Program-made: the position numbers and the translations under genes | Origin: Opitutia bacterium | Lineage (GTDB): Bacteria > Verrucomicrobiota > Verrucomicrobiia > Opitutales > Opitutaceae | Direction: 5' to 3' | Assembly: GCA_016187925.1 (NCBI GenBank) | Contig: JACPIS010000024.1 | Location: 1-64,000 of the forward strand | DNA length: 64,000 nucleotides | Shown here: one piece after another, positions 16,127-25,034 of the stretch | Numbering within the stretch: the stretch's first letter is position 1 | Layout: each line of letters starts with the position of its first letter | The notes under the pieces: model-generated | What the model saw: only the letters and a program-made list of their open reading frames with translations | Database searches by the model: none | Told to the model about the DNA's origin: nothing

Positions 16127-16214
16127 CCGCCGATGGGCATGCGCGCCGGATGACAAGGAGTGATTAGCGGCGGTCCGGCTTTGGGGTTATCATGGCGGCA
16201 AATCCCCCGTCGCC

Positions 16215-17042
16215 ATGAAAACCAAGGCCAGGCTCTCTTCCCGGATGCCCGGGGTGTGGCCCCGCATCAGCATCGCGGCGCTCGCCCTCACGTTGTCGGC
16301 GGCGCTCGCGGCCGGCGCCATGAACCGGCGCGAACTCAACCGGCTGCGCGAACTCGCGGAGCACGGTGACGCGAACGCCCAATACAACCTCGGGGTCGCC
16401 TACGCCTACGGGGACGGGGTGACGAAGGATTCCGCCGAGGCGATCCGCTGGTACCGCCTGGCGGCCGAGCAGAATCTGCCCCAGGCCCTGTGCAACCTCG
16501 GCGTGATGTATTCCCGCGGCGAGGGCGTGCTGCCCGACGAGGTCGAGGCGGTGCGCTGGTACCGCAAGGCCGCCGAGCTGGGCGACGTGAACGCGCAATA
16601 CAACCTCGGTTCGCACTACCTCACCGGCGAAGGCGTGCCCAAGGACGAGATCGAGGCGGCGGTTTGGTTCCGCCGCGCGGCCGATCAGGGCGAGGCGACG
16701 GCCCAATACAATCTCGGCATGATGTACGCCACCGGCCAGGGCCGGCCGAAGGATTCGGTCGAGGCGGTCAGATGGCTGCGCAAGGCCGCCGAACAAAACG
16801 TGATCGAGGCGCAGTTCAACCTGGGTGTGCTCTTCGCCACCGGCACCGGTGTCATCAAGGATCCGGTGCAGGCGCACGCGTGGTGGAACGTGGCCGCCGC
16901 CAACGGCCACGAGGAGGCCCGCACGCTGATGGCGCAGGTGGAACGGGATTTTCTGCCCGAAGAGAAAGCCGAGGCGACCCGGCTCGCGCGCGAGCTGTTC
17001 GAGAAAACCCGCGCCGCCGCGGAAAAGGCCGCGAAGAAGTAG
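16215..17042 (+). CDS. Sel1-repeat (TPR-like) exported protein
   Basis: 275 residues. An N-terminal hydrophobic segment (about 18-37, ISIAALALTLSAALAAGAM) is a signal or anchor. Five to six Sel1-like repeats of 36 residues follow, each with the pattern A-Q-Y-N-L-G-x-x-Y-x-x-G-x-G-V-x-K-D-x-x-E-A-x-x-W-Y/L-R-K-A-A. These form helical solenoids that bind partner proteins. The last repeat ends in AWWNVAAANGHEEA, and the tail is coiled and charged. A TATCAT box at 16188-16193 may be its -10 element. No partner is suggested by the neighbours. Confidence 0.88.
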   Translation: MKTKARLSSRMPGVWPRISIAALALTLSAALAAGAMNRRELNRLRELAEHGDANAQYNLGVAYAYGDGVTKDSAEAIRWYRLAAEQNLPQALCNLGVMYSRGEGVLPDEVEAVRWYRKAAELGDVNAQYNLGSHYLTGEGVPKDEIEAAVWFRRAADQGEATAQYNLGMMYATGQGRPKDSVEAVRWLRKAAEQNVIEAQFNLGVLFATGTGVIKDPVQAHAWWNVAAANGHEEARTLMAQVERDFLPEEKAEATRLARELFEKTRAAAEKAAKK

Positions 17043-17052
17043 CCGCTTAGCA

Positions 17053-17167
17053 CCTATCCGAATATCGGCCGGTTTTGCGGTAGGGCGCACCGGCCCGGTG
17101 CGCCGCGGCGGGGCGGGCCGCCCCGCCCTACCCAGGCGCAGGCCAAAACAGGTGTTATTCGGATAGG
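17053..17167. repeat. composite palindromic element (GGTAGGG family inside an outer inverted repeat)
   Basis: Outer 12-base arms CCTATCCGAATA (17053-17064) and TATTCGGATAGG (17156-17167) are perfect inverted copies. Inside, GGTAGGGCG (17079-17087) pairs with CGCCCTACC (17124-17132) and encloses two further GC-rich hairpins. It separates the Sel1 gene from the lower-GC accessory patch. Confidence 0.8.
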
Positions 17168-17170
17168 CTC

Positions 17171-17581
17171 TTACGGCTTGAGCTCCACCTTTGTCGGCGG
17201 GGCTTGTTTCTTCGGCACCGCATGCGTGGCCGGTCCGGCCTTGGCGCGCTGGCTCATGGCCAGATCGATGACCGCCTTGGCCGCGGCCGGGCCGACGCGA
17301 AAATCCCCGGAGAATTGCTTGCCGCTAAAGCGGAATTTCTCGCCGTGCGGCACCTGCAGGGTCGCGAACAACTGGTCGCCCACCATAAGGTTTTTGTCGC
17401 GAGGGCTGCGTGGTTCAACCTCGGGGATAAAATTTACGGACGCGAAATGGGGACGAGACTCATTGGATTTCCACAAATCGAGGGATGTCGTCTCTGGGGG
17501 TGGAGCTTCCGTTTCACGGGAAAGTGGAAAAGAAGTGGCTGTGCGGTTACGTGGGAAGTGGATTGTTAGGGGGCCGGCCAC
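17171..17581 (-). CDS. orphan protein downstream of the ImmA gene
   Basis: 136 residues, no family recognised. The start overlaps the end of the ImmA gene by 16 bases, so it is probably the third gene of the XRE-ImmA operon. The first half is polar with low complexity. The second half (from about residue 66, MVGDQLFATLQVPHGEKFRFSG) looks like a folded beta-rich unit, with a Lys/Pro-rich tail. The stop codon lies 4 bases from the edge of the palindromic repeat at 17053-17167. A regulator substrate or toxin-like partner of ImmA is conceivable only by position. Confidence 0.45.
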   Translation of the reverse strand: MAGPLTIHFPRNRTATSFPLSRETEAPPPETTSLDLWKSNESRPHFASVNFIPEVEPRSPRDKNLMVGDQLFATLQVPHGEKFRFSGKQFSGDFRVGPAAAKAVIDLAMSQRAKAGPATHAVPKKQAPPTKVELKP

Positions 17582-18177
17582 AGTCCTTCCCGGTCGAGCC
17601 GGGTAAGGATGGACTGAGCGTGGACGCCGAATTTCGGTGCCACCTGTTCGGCGAACTTGATCCGCAGATCCTCCGACTGAAGCCAGGCGGGCATGATGCC
17701 CGCGATCTGCCGGGCAAACTGGTCGAAAAGCTCGCGCAGGCGCTCCACCGGCACGAGCAGCCGGCCGGCGAATTCGTTGGCTTCCTGTTCCAGCCAGTAG
17801 CGGGCCGGGTCGTCACCCTTGAAGTGCCGGGCGAAGTGATCGAACGAACCGAACTTGATCTTGGCCGCGTAATCGCGGTGCAGCACCAGATGACCGATCT
17901 CGTGCGCCACCGTGAAACGCAGACGGTTTTGCTTCCAGACCGGGCCGCGCTCCCAGAAGACATAGCTCTCGGCATCCACATACATGCCGATGAAATCCTG
18001 CGTGAGGGCGGCATCGATCCGGTATTTGGCCTGCAAGTCGTCGAAGGGGATCACGTCCAGCCGGAGTTGCAGTTCCACCAGGGAAAAAACGTCCACGGGC
18101 AGGGTGCCGCCGGCCCGCGCCAAGTGCTGCCGGCGAAACGCCTCGGCGGCCTCCCAGACCTTGTCCTGGCCGTTCAT
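17566..18177 (-). CDS. ImmA/IrrE-family metallo-endopeptidase
   Basis: 203 residues. The zinc-protease motif AHEIGHLVLH is at 91-100 (HEIGH 92-96), with a downstream acidic ligand region LEQEANEFAGRLLVP near 128-143, as in COG2856 proteins. These peptidases cleave a partner XRE repressor to relieve repression, as in ICEBs1 ImmA and the radiation-response protein IrrE. The gene's start overlaps the end of the XRE gene by 4 bases, the normal arrangement. Confidence 0.9.
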   Translation of the reverse strand: MNGQDKVWEAAEAFRRQHLARAGGTLPVDVFSLVELQLRLDVIPFDDLQAKYRIDAALTQDFIGMYVDAESYVFWERGPVWKQNRLRFTVAHEIGHLVLHRDYAAKIKFGSFDHFARHFKGDDPARYWLEQEANEFAGRLLVPVERLRELFDQFARQIAGIMPAWLQSEDLRIKFAEQVAPKFGVHAQSILTRLDREGLWPAP

Positions 18178-18551
18178 TTCTTGGGCTTGGCGCTATGCAG
18201 GGCCCGCACGTCCTCGACGAACTGCTTGAGTGCGGCGTCATCCAGTTCGGAGCCGCGGGCGGCGCGGAAAAAGGCGGGCAGGGCGGCCATCACCTTTTCA
18301 TCGGACGCAATGTCCGCGGGCAGTTCGCTCCGCGACAGTGCCGCCGTGTCGAGAAACTGTTGCTTGGCTTCGCCGGTCAGTTCCAGCGAGTCGGCCCAGG
18401 CCTCTAGAATAGCGGGGTCTTTCGGGGCCGGCGTGATGCCGCGCTCCAACTTGCTCCAGTTACTCGGATCGACGCCGAGTTGTTCGCAGCATTGGCGGAG
18501 GGTCAGGCCCTTCGCGATGCGGGTGTCCTTGAGTAATGCGCCGAAGTTCAT
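18174..18551 (-). CDS. XRE-family HTH repressor, partner of ImmA
   Basis: 125 residues from ATG 18551. The helix-turn-helix lies at about 5-60 (LKDTRIAKGLTLRQCCEQLG, then SNWSKLERGITPAP). The C-terminal region is helical and ends KPKK, and is the likely cleavage target of the adjacent ImmA. An upstream in-frame start at 18626 would run through the palindromic operator and is rejected. It very probably represses its own operon through the 21-base palindrome 13 bases upstream of its start. Confidence 0.85.
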   Translation of the reverse strand: MNFGALLKDTRIAKGLTLRQCCEQLGVDPSNWSKLERGITPAPKDPAILEAWADSLELTGEAKQQFLDTAALSRSELPADIASDEKVMAALPAFFRAARGSELDDAALKQFVEDVRALHSAKPKK

Positions 18552-18563
18552 GAGGAGGGTGTT

Positions 18564-18584
18564 TGTGGTGTAGTTTACACCACA
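18564..18584 (-). promoter_or_regulatory. perfect palindromic operator of the XRE/ImmA operon
   Basis: TGTGGTGTA-GTT-TACACCACA: 9-base perfect arms around a 3-base centre, located 13 bases before the XRE start codon. The core resembles the GTAGTTTAC-type operators of XRE repressors and fits autoregulation. Confidence 0.75.
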
Positions 18585-18933
18585 TGTCAAATCGGCTTCC
18601 GAGTAAGACGAACCCGCTGCCGTCACGTCGTGACTTGTGACCGACCGAGTTGCGATCTCGGCGGCGTCGCACTCGTCAGAAGTCGAGTTGACGTCTTATG
18701 GTTGAATTCAATCCGAGCGCATTTTAGCTAGGCAAGGGAATAGCGTCTAGCGGCCTGACCCCGTTTTGCTCGCGCCGTTTTGCTCGCGGCGCACCAGCTC
18801 AAGGACATTGCCCACGACTGGGACGATTGGATTCCGGCGAAGATTCGGAATTCATTCCGAGGTGGCGGTTGAGCTTCCGGACCATACCCTCAGCGGTGAA
18901 CCGGAAAAACACGCCATTGTTCGCATATGCGAC
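18585..18933. other. lower-GC intergenic stretch with a possible gene remnant
   Basis: About 350 bases with no convincing gene. From about 18772, a short duplicated phrase GTTTTGCTCGC precedes a frame reading LKDIAHDWDDWIPAKIRNS and a stop at about 18870. It looks like the C-terminus of a lost gene. The phrase CGGCCTGACCCCGTTTTG (18750-18767) resembles flanks of REP-associated transposase units. Both points are tentative. Confidence 0.25.
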
Positions 18934-19809
18934 CTAATGACGGTCGAGGGGAATTTCGACGCTCACGGAGAGCTCGTCCGCCGGCGCCGCGCGATCAATC
19001 TTGATCCGGCTGGCATTGCGCACCCTCAGAAAGCCTGCCAACCGCAGGTCATCGATGCGCTCGATCATCCGGTCCGCCGGGAACGTCTCGCCCTTATTCT
19101 CAAACGTCAGCGCCGGCACGGGCCAGAGCAGGGCGCCATTCGAGACATGGGCCGGGTAAACTCCATCGGGCGCAATCGAGGAAGAATTGATGCCCACCAG
19201 GCAGCCGGTCTCATCGAAGATCGGCCCCCCACTCATGCTGTGATCCACTTGCGCGTCGAACCGAAACGACGGAAAATTGATCATGCCACGGTCACGCATC
19301 AACGGGTAGATTTCCTCCACGACTCCGGAGGACCGCGCCAGCTGGGTCCACCATCTTGTAATATTGGGATTCGCTTCATCAACCTGGGCCACGGGATCGA
19401 CGTGGCCCCACGACCAAACCTTCGTTCCTCGCTTGGGCGGCAGAAGGTCCAGGGTAATTCGCGGCCACGCATAATTCGTATTCTGGCCGGCGGCCAAGGA
19501 AAGGTAGAGGGCGGTGATATCGGTCCCGAGGCAATTGAACGTGCGCTGCACATCGAACATGTGCCACCCTTTGGCTGAAAAAGCCCGGGCCGTGATATGA
19601 TAACTGGCTTTAGGCACGGGCTCCCTCTGTCCTTCATACCGGGTCGCAAAATCGTCGGTGACGTGCCGGGCCGTCAGCGCCAGATGCGGTGCGACCAAAA
19701 CAGCCGACCCCTGCGCGAAAACGTTGTTGCCCGGCCCCCGTGCCATCAGGGTCAGGACATGGCCGGACTCGACGCAGGGCCGCCGGACGCGTTCAAAGAC
19801 GTTTTGCAT
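18934..19809 (-). CDS. trypsin-like serine protease
   Basis: 291 residues from ATG 19809 (a TTG at 19821 would add four). The catalytic triad can be read: H49 in LALTARHVTDD, D97 in GTDITALYL and S193 in DHSMSGGPIFD, followed by GCLVGIN. This is the S1C/trypsin-like (HtrA-type) core without a PDZ domain or an obvious signal peptide, so it may act in the cytoplasm. The gene stands alone in a patch of lower GC with the XRE/ImmA pair, which suggests acquisition by transfer. Stand-alone trypsin-like proteases occur in some phage defence and stress modules, but nothing here proves such a role. Confidence 0.8.
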   Translation of the reverse strand: MQNVFERVRRPCVESGHVLTLMARGPGNNVFAQGSAVLVAPHLALTARHVTDDFATRYEGQREPVPKASYHITARAFSAKGWHMFDVQRTFNCLGTDITALYLSLAAGQNTNYAWPRITLDLLPPKRGTKVWSWGHVDPVAQVDEANPNITRWWTQLARSSGVVEEIYPLMRDRGMINFPSFRFDAQVDHSMSGGPIFDETGCLVGINSSSIAPDGVYPAHVSNGALLWPVPALTFENKGETFPADRMIERIDDLRLAGFLRVRNASRIKIDRAAPADELSVSVEIPLDRH

Positions 19810-19985
19810 CGGTCCGGGCAAGCTACAGGCGGCCGCGGCGAACGTCGATCACGACCTGCGATTTCCATTGTAGGCAAATGGTCTTGAAAATATCGGTAAC
19901 CTCATGGCGGTCCGACGGAGTGGCGATCCTACGGGGTTAGTTCCTATTCGAAACCGAAATCACGCGATTCGTCTTAGCGATTGCG

Positions 19986-21311
19986 TCAAGTAATCAGGTC
20001 TTGGATCAGCGGTTCGAGCGGCGGCTGGGTCGGCGTGAACTTGACGGCTTCGCGGATGAGGGCCTCGGCGCGGGTGCCGCGGGCGTCGTCGTTGATGTGC
20101 AGCGTGCAGAGGCGCGTGCCGGGGGCGACCGGCTCGCCGATCTTGATGAGGTCCGCGAGGCCGACGGCGTGGTCGACCTTGTCGGTGACGGCGGCGCGGC
20201 CGCCGCCGAGCGCCATGATGGCGTGGCCGCACTTGAGCGCGTCGACTTCGCTGACGAAGCCGCTCGCGCCGACGGGCGCCTTGACCTCGAGGAGCTTCTT
20301 CGCCGTCGGGAGAATCGAGTAATCGTCCACCACGCGCGGGTCGCCGCCCTGCGCGACGCACATCTCGCGGAATTTCTGCAGCGCGGAGCCGTTGGCGATG
20401 GCGGCGGCCATCTGTTTTTTCGCCGCGGCCATGTCCGGCGCGACACCGCCGAGCACGAGCATGTGGCCGGTGAGCGCGAGGGTGACTTCCATGAGGTCGG
20501 CGGGGCCGCGGCCCTTGAGGCACTCGATGGACTCGATGACCTCGGTCGTGTGGCCGGCGGCGCGGCCGAGCGGCTGGTTCATGGCGGTGAGCTGGGCCCA
20601 GACGGGTTTGCCGCCGGCCTTGCCGACCGCGACCATCGCGCGGGCGAGCGTGAGGGCGTCCTCCTTTTTCTTCATGAACGCGCCCTTGCCGAATTTCACG
20701 TCGAGCACAAGCGAGTCGATGCCCTCCGCGAGTTTCTTCGACATGATGCTGGCGCAGATGAGCGGGATGCACTCGACGGTGCCGGTGACGTCGCGCAGCG
20801 AGTAGAGCTTGCGGTCGGCGGGGACGACCTGCGGGGTCTGGCCGATCATGGCCAGGCCCACTTTTTGGAGAATGGCGCGGAACTCCGGCACATCGAGCAT
20901 GACGCGGAAGCCGGGAATGGCTTCGAGTTTGTCGAGCGTGCCGCCGGTGTGGCCGAGGCCGCGGCCGCTCATCATCGGGACCTTGAGGCCGCAGGCGGCG
21001 GCGAGCGGGGCGAGGATGAGCGAGACCTTGTCGCCCACGCCGCCGGTGGAGTGCTTGTCGACCTTGGCGCCGGGCAGGTCGCGCAGGTCGATGACGTCGC
21101 CGGAGCGCATCATGGCGTCGGTGAGCCACGCGGTTTCCTGCGGCGTCATGCCGCGCCAGAAGATCGCCATGAGCAGCGCAGTGGCTTGGTAGTCGGCGAA
21201 CTGGCCGTTGACCACGCCGCGGGCGAAGAACTCGATCTCGTCCTTCGTCAGCGCACCGCCGTCGCGTTTCCGGATGATGATGTCCTGGGGGAAGAAAGCA
21301 GGGGAGCTCAT
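19986..21311 (-). CDS. deoA: thymidine / pyrimidine-nucleoside phosphorylase
   Basis: 441 residues from ATG 21311. Conserved blocks are IIRKRDGGALTKDEIEFF, DKHSTGGVGDKVSLILAPL, SGRGLGHTGGTLDKLEAIPG and DVKFGKGAFMK, the signature of nucleoside phosphorylase family 2. It splits thymidine or uridine with phosphate to the base and (deoxy)ribose 1-phosphate for salvage. The open frame continues upstream into the hybrid kinase region but only in a wrong frame, so ATG 21311 is secure. Confidence 0.95.
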   Translation of the reverse strand: MSSPAFFPQDIIIRKRDGGALTKDEIEFFARGVVNGQFADYQATALLMAIFWRGMTPQETAWLTDAMMRSGDVIDLRDLPGAKVDKHSTGGVGDKVSLILAPLAAACGLKVPMMSGRGLGHTGGTLDKLEAIPGFRVMLDVPEFRAILQKVGLAMIGQTPQVVPADRKLYSLRDVTGTVECIPLICASIMSKKLAEGIDSLVLDVKFGKGAFMKKKEDALTLARAMVAVGKAGGKPVWAQLTAMNQPLGRAAGHTTEVIESIECLKGRGPADLMEVTLALTGHMLVLGGVAPDMAAAKKQMAAAIANGSALQKFREMCVAQGGDPRVVDDYSILPTAKKLLEVKAPVGASGFVSEVDALKCGHAIMALGGGRAAVTDKVDHAVGLADLIKIGEPVAPGTRLCTLHINDDARGTRAEALIREAVKFTPTQPPLEPLIQDLIT

Positions 21312-21394
21312 GGGGCGCGGATTCAACCCGCTGGCGCGCGCGGCGTCGAGGGGGTTTTGCGCTGGGCGCCGCGGACGCAGGAGCGCGCGCAGGC

Positions 21395-24300
21395 TTACAC
21401 GCCGGCCAGATCGAGCCGGCTCAGGAGCGACGTGTGGCTGAAAGGCTTGGGCAAAAACCCGAGGACGCCGCGGCCCTGCAGGCGGCGCGAGCTTTCCTGT
21501 TCGCTGTAGCCGCTCATCACGATGACGGCGGCGGTGGGCTTCACGCGCTGCAGCTCGGTGAGCGTCTGGCTGCCGTCCATGCCCGGCATCGTCAGGTCGA
21601 GCAGCACGAATTTGAAAGTGTCGGGCGCGGCGGTGAAGGCGGCGACGGCTTGCGGTCCGTCGCCGGCCTCGACGGTCTGGTAACCGAGGCGTTGCAGCAG
21701 GCTGGCGGCGGTCTGGCGGACGTGGGCCTCGTCGTCGACGACGAGCACGGTGCCGCTGCGCCCGCCGGACATCGGCGGGGTCGTGCCACCGGAGGACGCC
21801 GGGGTGTGGTTCACCGTGGCCCGGGCCGGGGGAAACAGGATGCGGAACGCCGAGCCGGCGCCGGGCTGGCTGGTAACATGCAAGGCGCCGTGGTGTCCCT
21901 GCACGATGCCGAGCACGGCGGCGAGGCCGAGGCCGCGCCCGGTGAACTTGGTGGTGAAGAACGGATCGAAGATGTGCGCGAGCGTCTCGGGCGACATGCC
22001 CTGGCCGGTATCGACCACCTCGAGAAAATAGTAGGAGCCCGGCCGCGCGTCGGTCGACGAGTGGGCGGCGGCGAGGTAGGCGGCGTCGGCGCTCATCGGA
22101 CCGCTGCGCAGCGTGATGATGCCGCCGCCTTCCCCCATGGCCTCGGCGGAGTTGATGATGAGATTCATCAGGACCTGGCGGACCTGCGTGATGTCGGCGA
22201 GCACCGGGAGCGGCTGGGCGGCGAGGTCCAGTTGGAGCCGGGCGCGCTTGCTGATGGAGAGCTGCAGCAACGGCACGGTGTCGCGGGCCAGCTGGTTGAG
22301 ATCGGCCTGGTCGATGACGAACTGGCCGCGGCCGGCGTAGGCGAGCATCTGCCGGCAGAGGTCGGCGGCGCGGTGCGAGGCGGACTCGATCTGGCCGAGC
22401 ATGGGCGCGGCCTCGGAACCGGCCGGCAGCACGAGCTTGGCGAGGCTGGCGTTGCCGAGGATGGCGGTGAGCAGGTTGTTGAAATCGTGCGCGATGCCGC
22501 CGGCGAGCACGCCGAGGCTCTCGAGCTTCTGGGTCTCGCGCAGCTTGCGCTCGATGCGCTCGCGCTCGAGGTCGGCCTGGCGCTGCTCGGTGACGTCGCG
22601 CACGATGCAGAGGAACTTGTCGCCCTCGGCCCGGACGATGCGCCGTTCGAAGTGCCGGGGCCCCGTCGGCAGCGCGAGGGTGTATTGCAACAGCACCGGC
22701 TGGCCGGTGGCCGCGACCTGATCGAAGCCGCTGCGGATGAGCGCGGCCACATCGGGCGGGAAAACCTCCGGGAGCGCGCGGCCGAGAAATCCCTCCGGCT
22801 CCATCCACAACCGGGAGCGGTCGTTGGCGTGGTAGTCGAGGAAGACTCCCTGCCGGTCGTGGAGGTAGTAGGAGTCGGGCATGGCCCGGAGGAGCGCCTG
22901 ATGGCGGGCGATGCTGGTGGCCAGTTCGTCGCGCAGCTGGTCGCGGCGGATGGCGATGCCGATGTTGGTGGCGACGCTGCGCAGGATGGCCACTTCCTGC
23001 GCGGACCAGAGCCGCGGGTGATGGGTGTCGGCGAAGCCGATGAAGCCCCAGCAGTGGTGGTCGATCAGCACCGGGGCGACGGCGACCGAGACGATGCCGA
23101 GATGGGCGAGGATGGCGGCTTCGGCGGCGGGCAGCTCGGATTTGATGCCAACCATCACCTGCCCCTGAACCAGGGCCCGGCCCCAGCGCTCCGCCCCCTG
23201 CGCGGCAAAATCGAAATCCTTCAGCGCCGGCAACCCGTCCGGCGGGGCGCTCCCGGGCGCGCACCATTGCCGGAACGCGCTGGTGGCGACCCGGCCGGCG
23301 CCGTCGTCATGTATGTGATAGAGGCTGGCGCGGTCGACCCGCGCGGCCTGCCCGAGTGTGGCGAGCACCTGGGGCGCGGCATCCGTCCAGGCGACGCTGG
23401 CCAGCAGCTGCTGGTTGGCTTCCGCCAGACCCTGAAACAACTGCTCGTGCTGCCGCAGCTCGTTGGTCCGGCGCCGCTGATCGGTCGTCGCGGCGCCGAC
23501 GAACAGCGCGGTGAGCGCCAGCATGCCCTCGAACATCATGAGCAGCGCGGTCGAGTCGCGCAGATCCTGCGCCACGAACACGCCGAGGCGTTGCGCCGTG
23601 GACGTTACGGCGAGGCCGGCGACCAGCAGGGTGGCCAGCGTGCCGCCGCGCAGCCCGAAGCGCATGCCCGCCAGCACGACGAACGGGAAGGTCAGGAACG
23701 CCAGCGGCACGCGCGAGGCGGCGGCTTCGGGCGGCTGGAAAAACAATTGCACACTGACGAGGGCCAGCCCCGTGGCGAGCAGCAGCGCCTCGGCCAGCCG
23801 CCGCGGCGGAAGCCGCAGCCGGTCGGTCCCGGACCAGACCAGCAGCGGCGGGGCCACGAGCAGCACGCCGAGGAAATTGCCAAAGACCCACACGGCGCTC
23901 TTTTGCATCCAGGCGTGCCAGGGGATCGCGCCGACCGTGCCCAGCACGGCCACGCCGATGCCGGCGGACAGTACGCAGAACGGCACGGAGACGGCCGCGA
24001 GCAGCACCACGTCGCGCGGATGGGAGAGGGAGGGGCGGAAATTCAACCGGCGCAGCACCCAGGCGGCGCCGGTCGCCTCGATGGCGTTGGCGACCGACAG
24101 CGGCAGGTAGACGGTCGCCGGCACGCGGGCGGCGATGCTGATGAGGACCGAGCCCAGGGCCACGGCGGGCCAGTAGCGCGGTCCCCACAACACGAGGGCG
24201 GCCAAGCCCAGCCCGCTGGCCGGCCAGACCGGGGTGGCGCCAAACCGGTCGTAACACAGCATGCCGGCCGACCCCATCAACGTCCACGCCACGAGCAGGA

Positions 24301-24433
24301 GCAGGCTTTTCGCCAGGTAGTCGATGGAGGACGGGACGCGCAAGGGGAGTGGGTTGGGGTAGATGGGCGGGCCGTTGTTTTCCGCAGGCCCCCACGGCCG
24401 CCCTCCTTGGCTTGAACTGCAATGAAGGCACAC
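21395..24433 (-). CDS. MASE1 hybrid sensor histidine kinase with receiver domain
   Basis: 1012 residues. Order by eye: MASE1-like membrane region with about eight to ten helices (38-320); GAF domain (about 355-510); PAS/PAC domain (about 525-640); histidine kinase with H-box LGVLAGGIAHDFNNLL, N-box LMNLIINSAEAM, DTGQGM and GRGLGLAAV (about 650-880); receiver domain with VLVVDDE and phospho-acceptor LLDLTMPGMDG (about 895-1010). It senses through the membrane and GAF/PAS modules and relays phosphate internally. No separate response regulator lies beside it. The start is the first ATG; about 36 residues precede the first helix. Confidence 0.92.
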   Translation of the reverse strand: MCLHCSSSQGGRPWGPAENNGPPIYPNPLPLRVPSSIDYLAKSLLLLVAWTLMGSAGMLCYDRFGATPVWPASGLGLAALVLWGPRYWPAVALGSVLISIAARVPATVYLPLSVANAIEATGAAWVLRRLNFRPSLSHPRDVVLLAAVSVPFCVLSAGIGVAVLGTVGAIPWHAWMQKSAVWVFGNFLGVLLVAPPLLVWSGTDRLRLPPRRLAEALLLATGLALVSVQLFFQPPEAAASRVPLAFLTFPFVVLAGMRFGLRGGTLATLLVAGLAVTSTAQRLGVFVAQDLRDSTALLMMFEGMLALTALFVGAATTDQRRRTNELRQHEQLFQGLAEANQQLLASVAWTDAAPQVLATLGQAARVDRASLYHIHDDGAGRVATSAFRQWCAPGSAPPDGLPALKDFDFAAQGAERWGRALVQGQVMVGIKSELPAAEAAILAHLGIVSVAVAPVLIDHHCWGFIGFADTHHPRLWSAQEVAILRSVATNIGIAIRRDQLRDELATSIARHQALLRAMPDSYYLHDRQGVFLDYHANDRSRLWMEPEGFLGRALPEVFPPDVAALIRSGFDQVAATGQPVLLQYTLALPTGPRHFERRIVRAEGDKFLCIVRDVTEQRQADLERERIERKLRETQKLESLGVLAGGIAHDFNNLLTAILGNASLAKLVLPAGSEAAPMLGQIESASHRAADLCRQMLAYAGRGQFVIDQADLNQLARDTVPLLQLSISKRARLQLDLAAQPLPVLADITQVRQVLMNLIINSAEAMGEGGGIITLRSGPMSADAAYLAAAHSSTDARPGSYYFLEVVDTGQGMSPETLAHIFDPFFTTKFTGRGLGLAAVLGIVQGHHGALHVTSQPGAGSAFRILFPPARATVNHTPASSGGTTPPMSGGRSGTVLVVDDEAHVRQTAASLLQRLGYQTVEAGDGPQAVAAFTAAPDTFKFVLLDLTMPGMDGSQTLTELQRVKPTAAVIVMSGYSEQESSRRLQGRGVLGFLPKPFSHTSLLSRLDLAGV

Positions 24434-24461
24434 TGACGCCGCCTGCGCGGGCAGGCAAGCC

Positions 24462-24995
24462 TCAGCCGGACGCGGGCGGACGTGCCGCCAGCGCTTCTTC
24501 GATTAACGGCACTTTGCGCCGATAATAAAGGGTCATTCCGCCCTGATAGAGCACGGTCAGCAGCAGCAGTGCGCCGTAAAAAACCCTGAAGGTCGTCCGG
24601 ACGAGCGGGATGATGTCCGCCATCTCCAGGCCCGCCTCCTTCAACACGGCCTGCTGGTCGGGCGTGATGCTCTCCCGCACGCTCTCGGCGTCGAAGCTCA
24701 GCAGCCGGCCCGCCGCGTAGGTGGCGATGATGGCGAGCAGGAACAGCTCGGCGCGCACCAGCCAGCGTGTGCCGCCGGCGTCGCCGCGCTTGAGCCGGCG
24801 GTGGCCGCGCACCTCCATGGCCCCCGCGCCGGTCGCCAGCAAGCCGAGGCCGGCGCCGACGAGGTCGCCGAAAGCCAGCGAGACCAGCGTGCCGAGTCCG
24901 GAGAGAATCGTGATGCTCCAACCGTTGAGCCGGGAAATCTTCAAGACCCGGGCAAGGGCCTGTTCGCTGGGCAGGGGCGGCGGGGCGGGGTTCAT
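24462..24995 (-). CDS. membrane protein of unknown function
   Basis: 177 residues. About four transmembrane segments are visible: two close together at 27-60 (GWSITILSGLGTLVSLAFG, then LVGAGLGLLATGAGAM), one at 82-100 (ELFLLAIIATYAAGRLL) and one at about 140-160. A Pro-rich start and a charged loop lie between the second and fourth helices. No family is recognised. It is divergent from hrpA, with 39 bases between the two starts, so they share a promoter region. It lies 28 bases upstream of the hybrid kinase on the same strand and may be co-transcribed with it. Confidence 0.65.
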   Translation of the reverse strand: MNPAPPPLPSEQALARVLKISRLNGWSITILSGLGTLVSLAFGDLVGAGLGLLATGAGAMEVRGHRRLKRGDAGGTRWLVRAELFLLAIIATYAAGRLLSFDAESVRESITPDQQAVLKEAGLEMADIIPLVRTTFRVFYGALLLLTVLYQGGMTLYYRRKVPLIEEALAARPPASG

Positions 24996-25034
24996 TTTGT
25001 CGTTTCAGAAACCGGAATCTTCGCTTCGCTGACA

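Noticed and set aside
16370-16900. Direct repeats in the Sel1 gene as a CRISPR-like array
   Set aside because: Spacing of about 108 bases and codon-level variation fit 36-residue Sel1 protein repeats.
18575-18626. Upstream start for the XRE repressor (25 additional residues)
   Set aside because: It would translate through the perfect palindromic operator; the HTH family starts at ATG 18551.
21395-23267. A single frame joining thymidine phosphorylase with a long upstream region
   Set aside because: The upstream part is an Arg/Pro-rich wrong-frame reading of the hybrid kinase; the phosphorylase has its own ATG at 21311.
19986-24415. Several long plus-strand frames opposite deoA and the hybrid kinase
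   Set aside because: They mirror minus-strand genes in a high-GC genome and contain no recognisable motifs.
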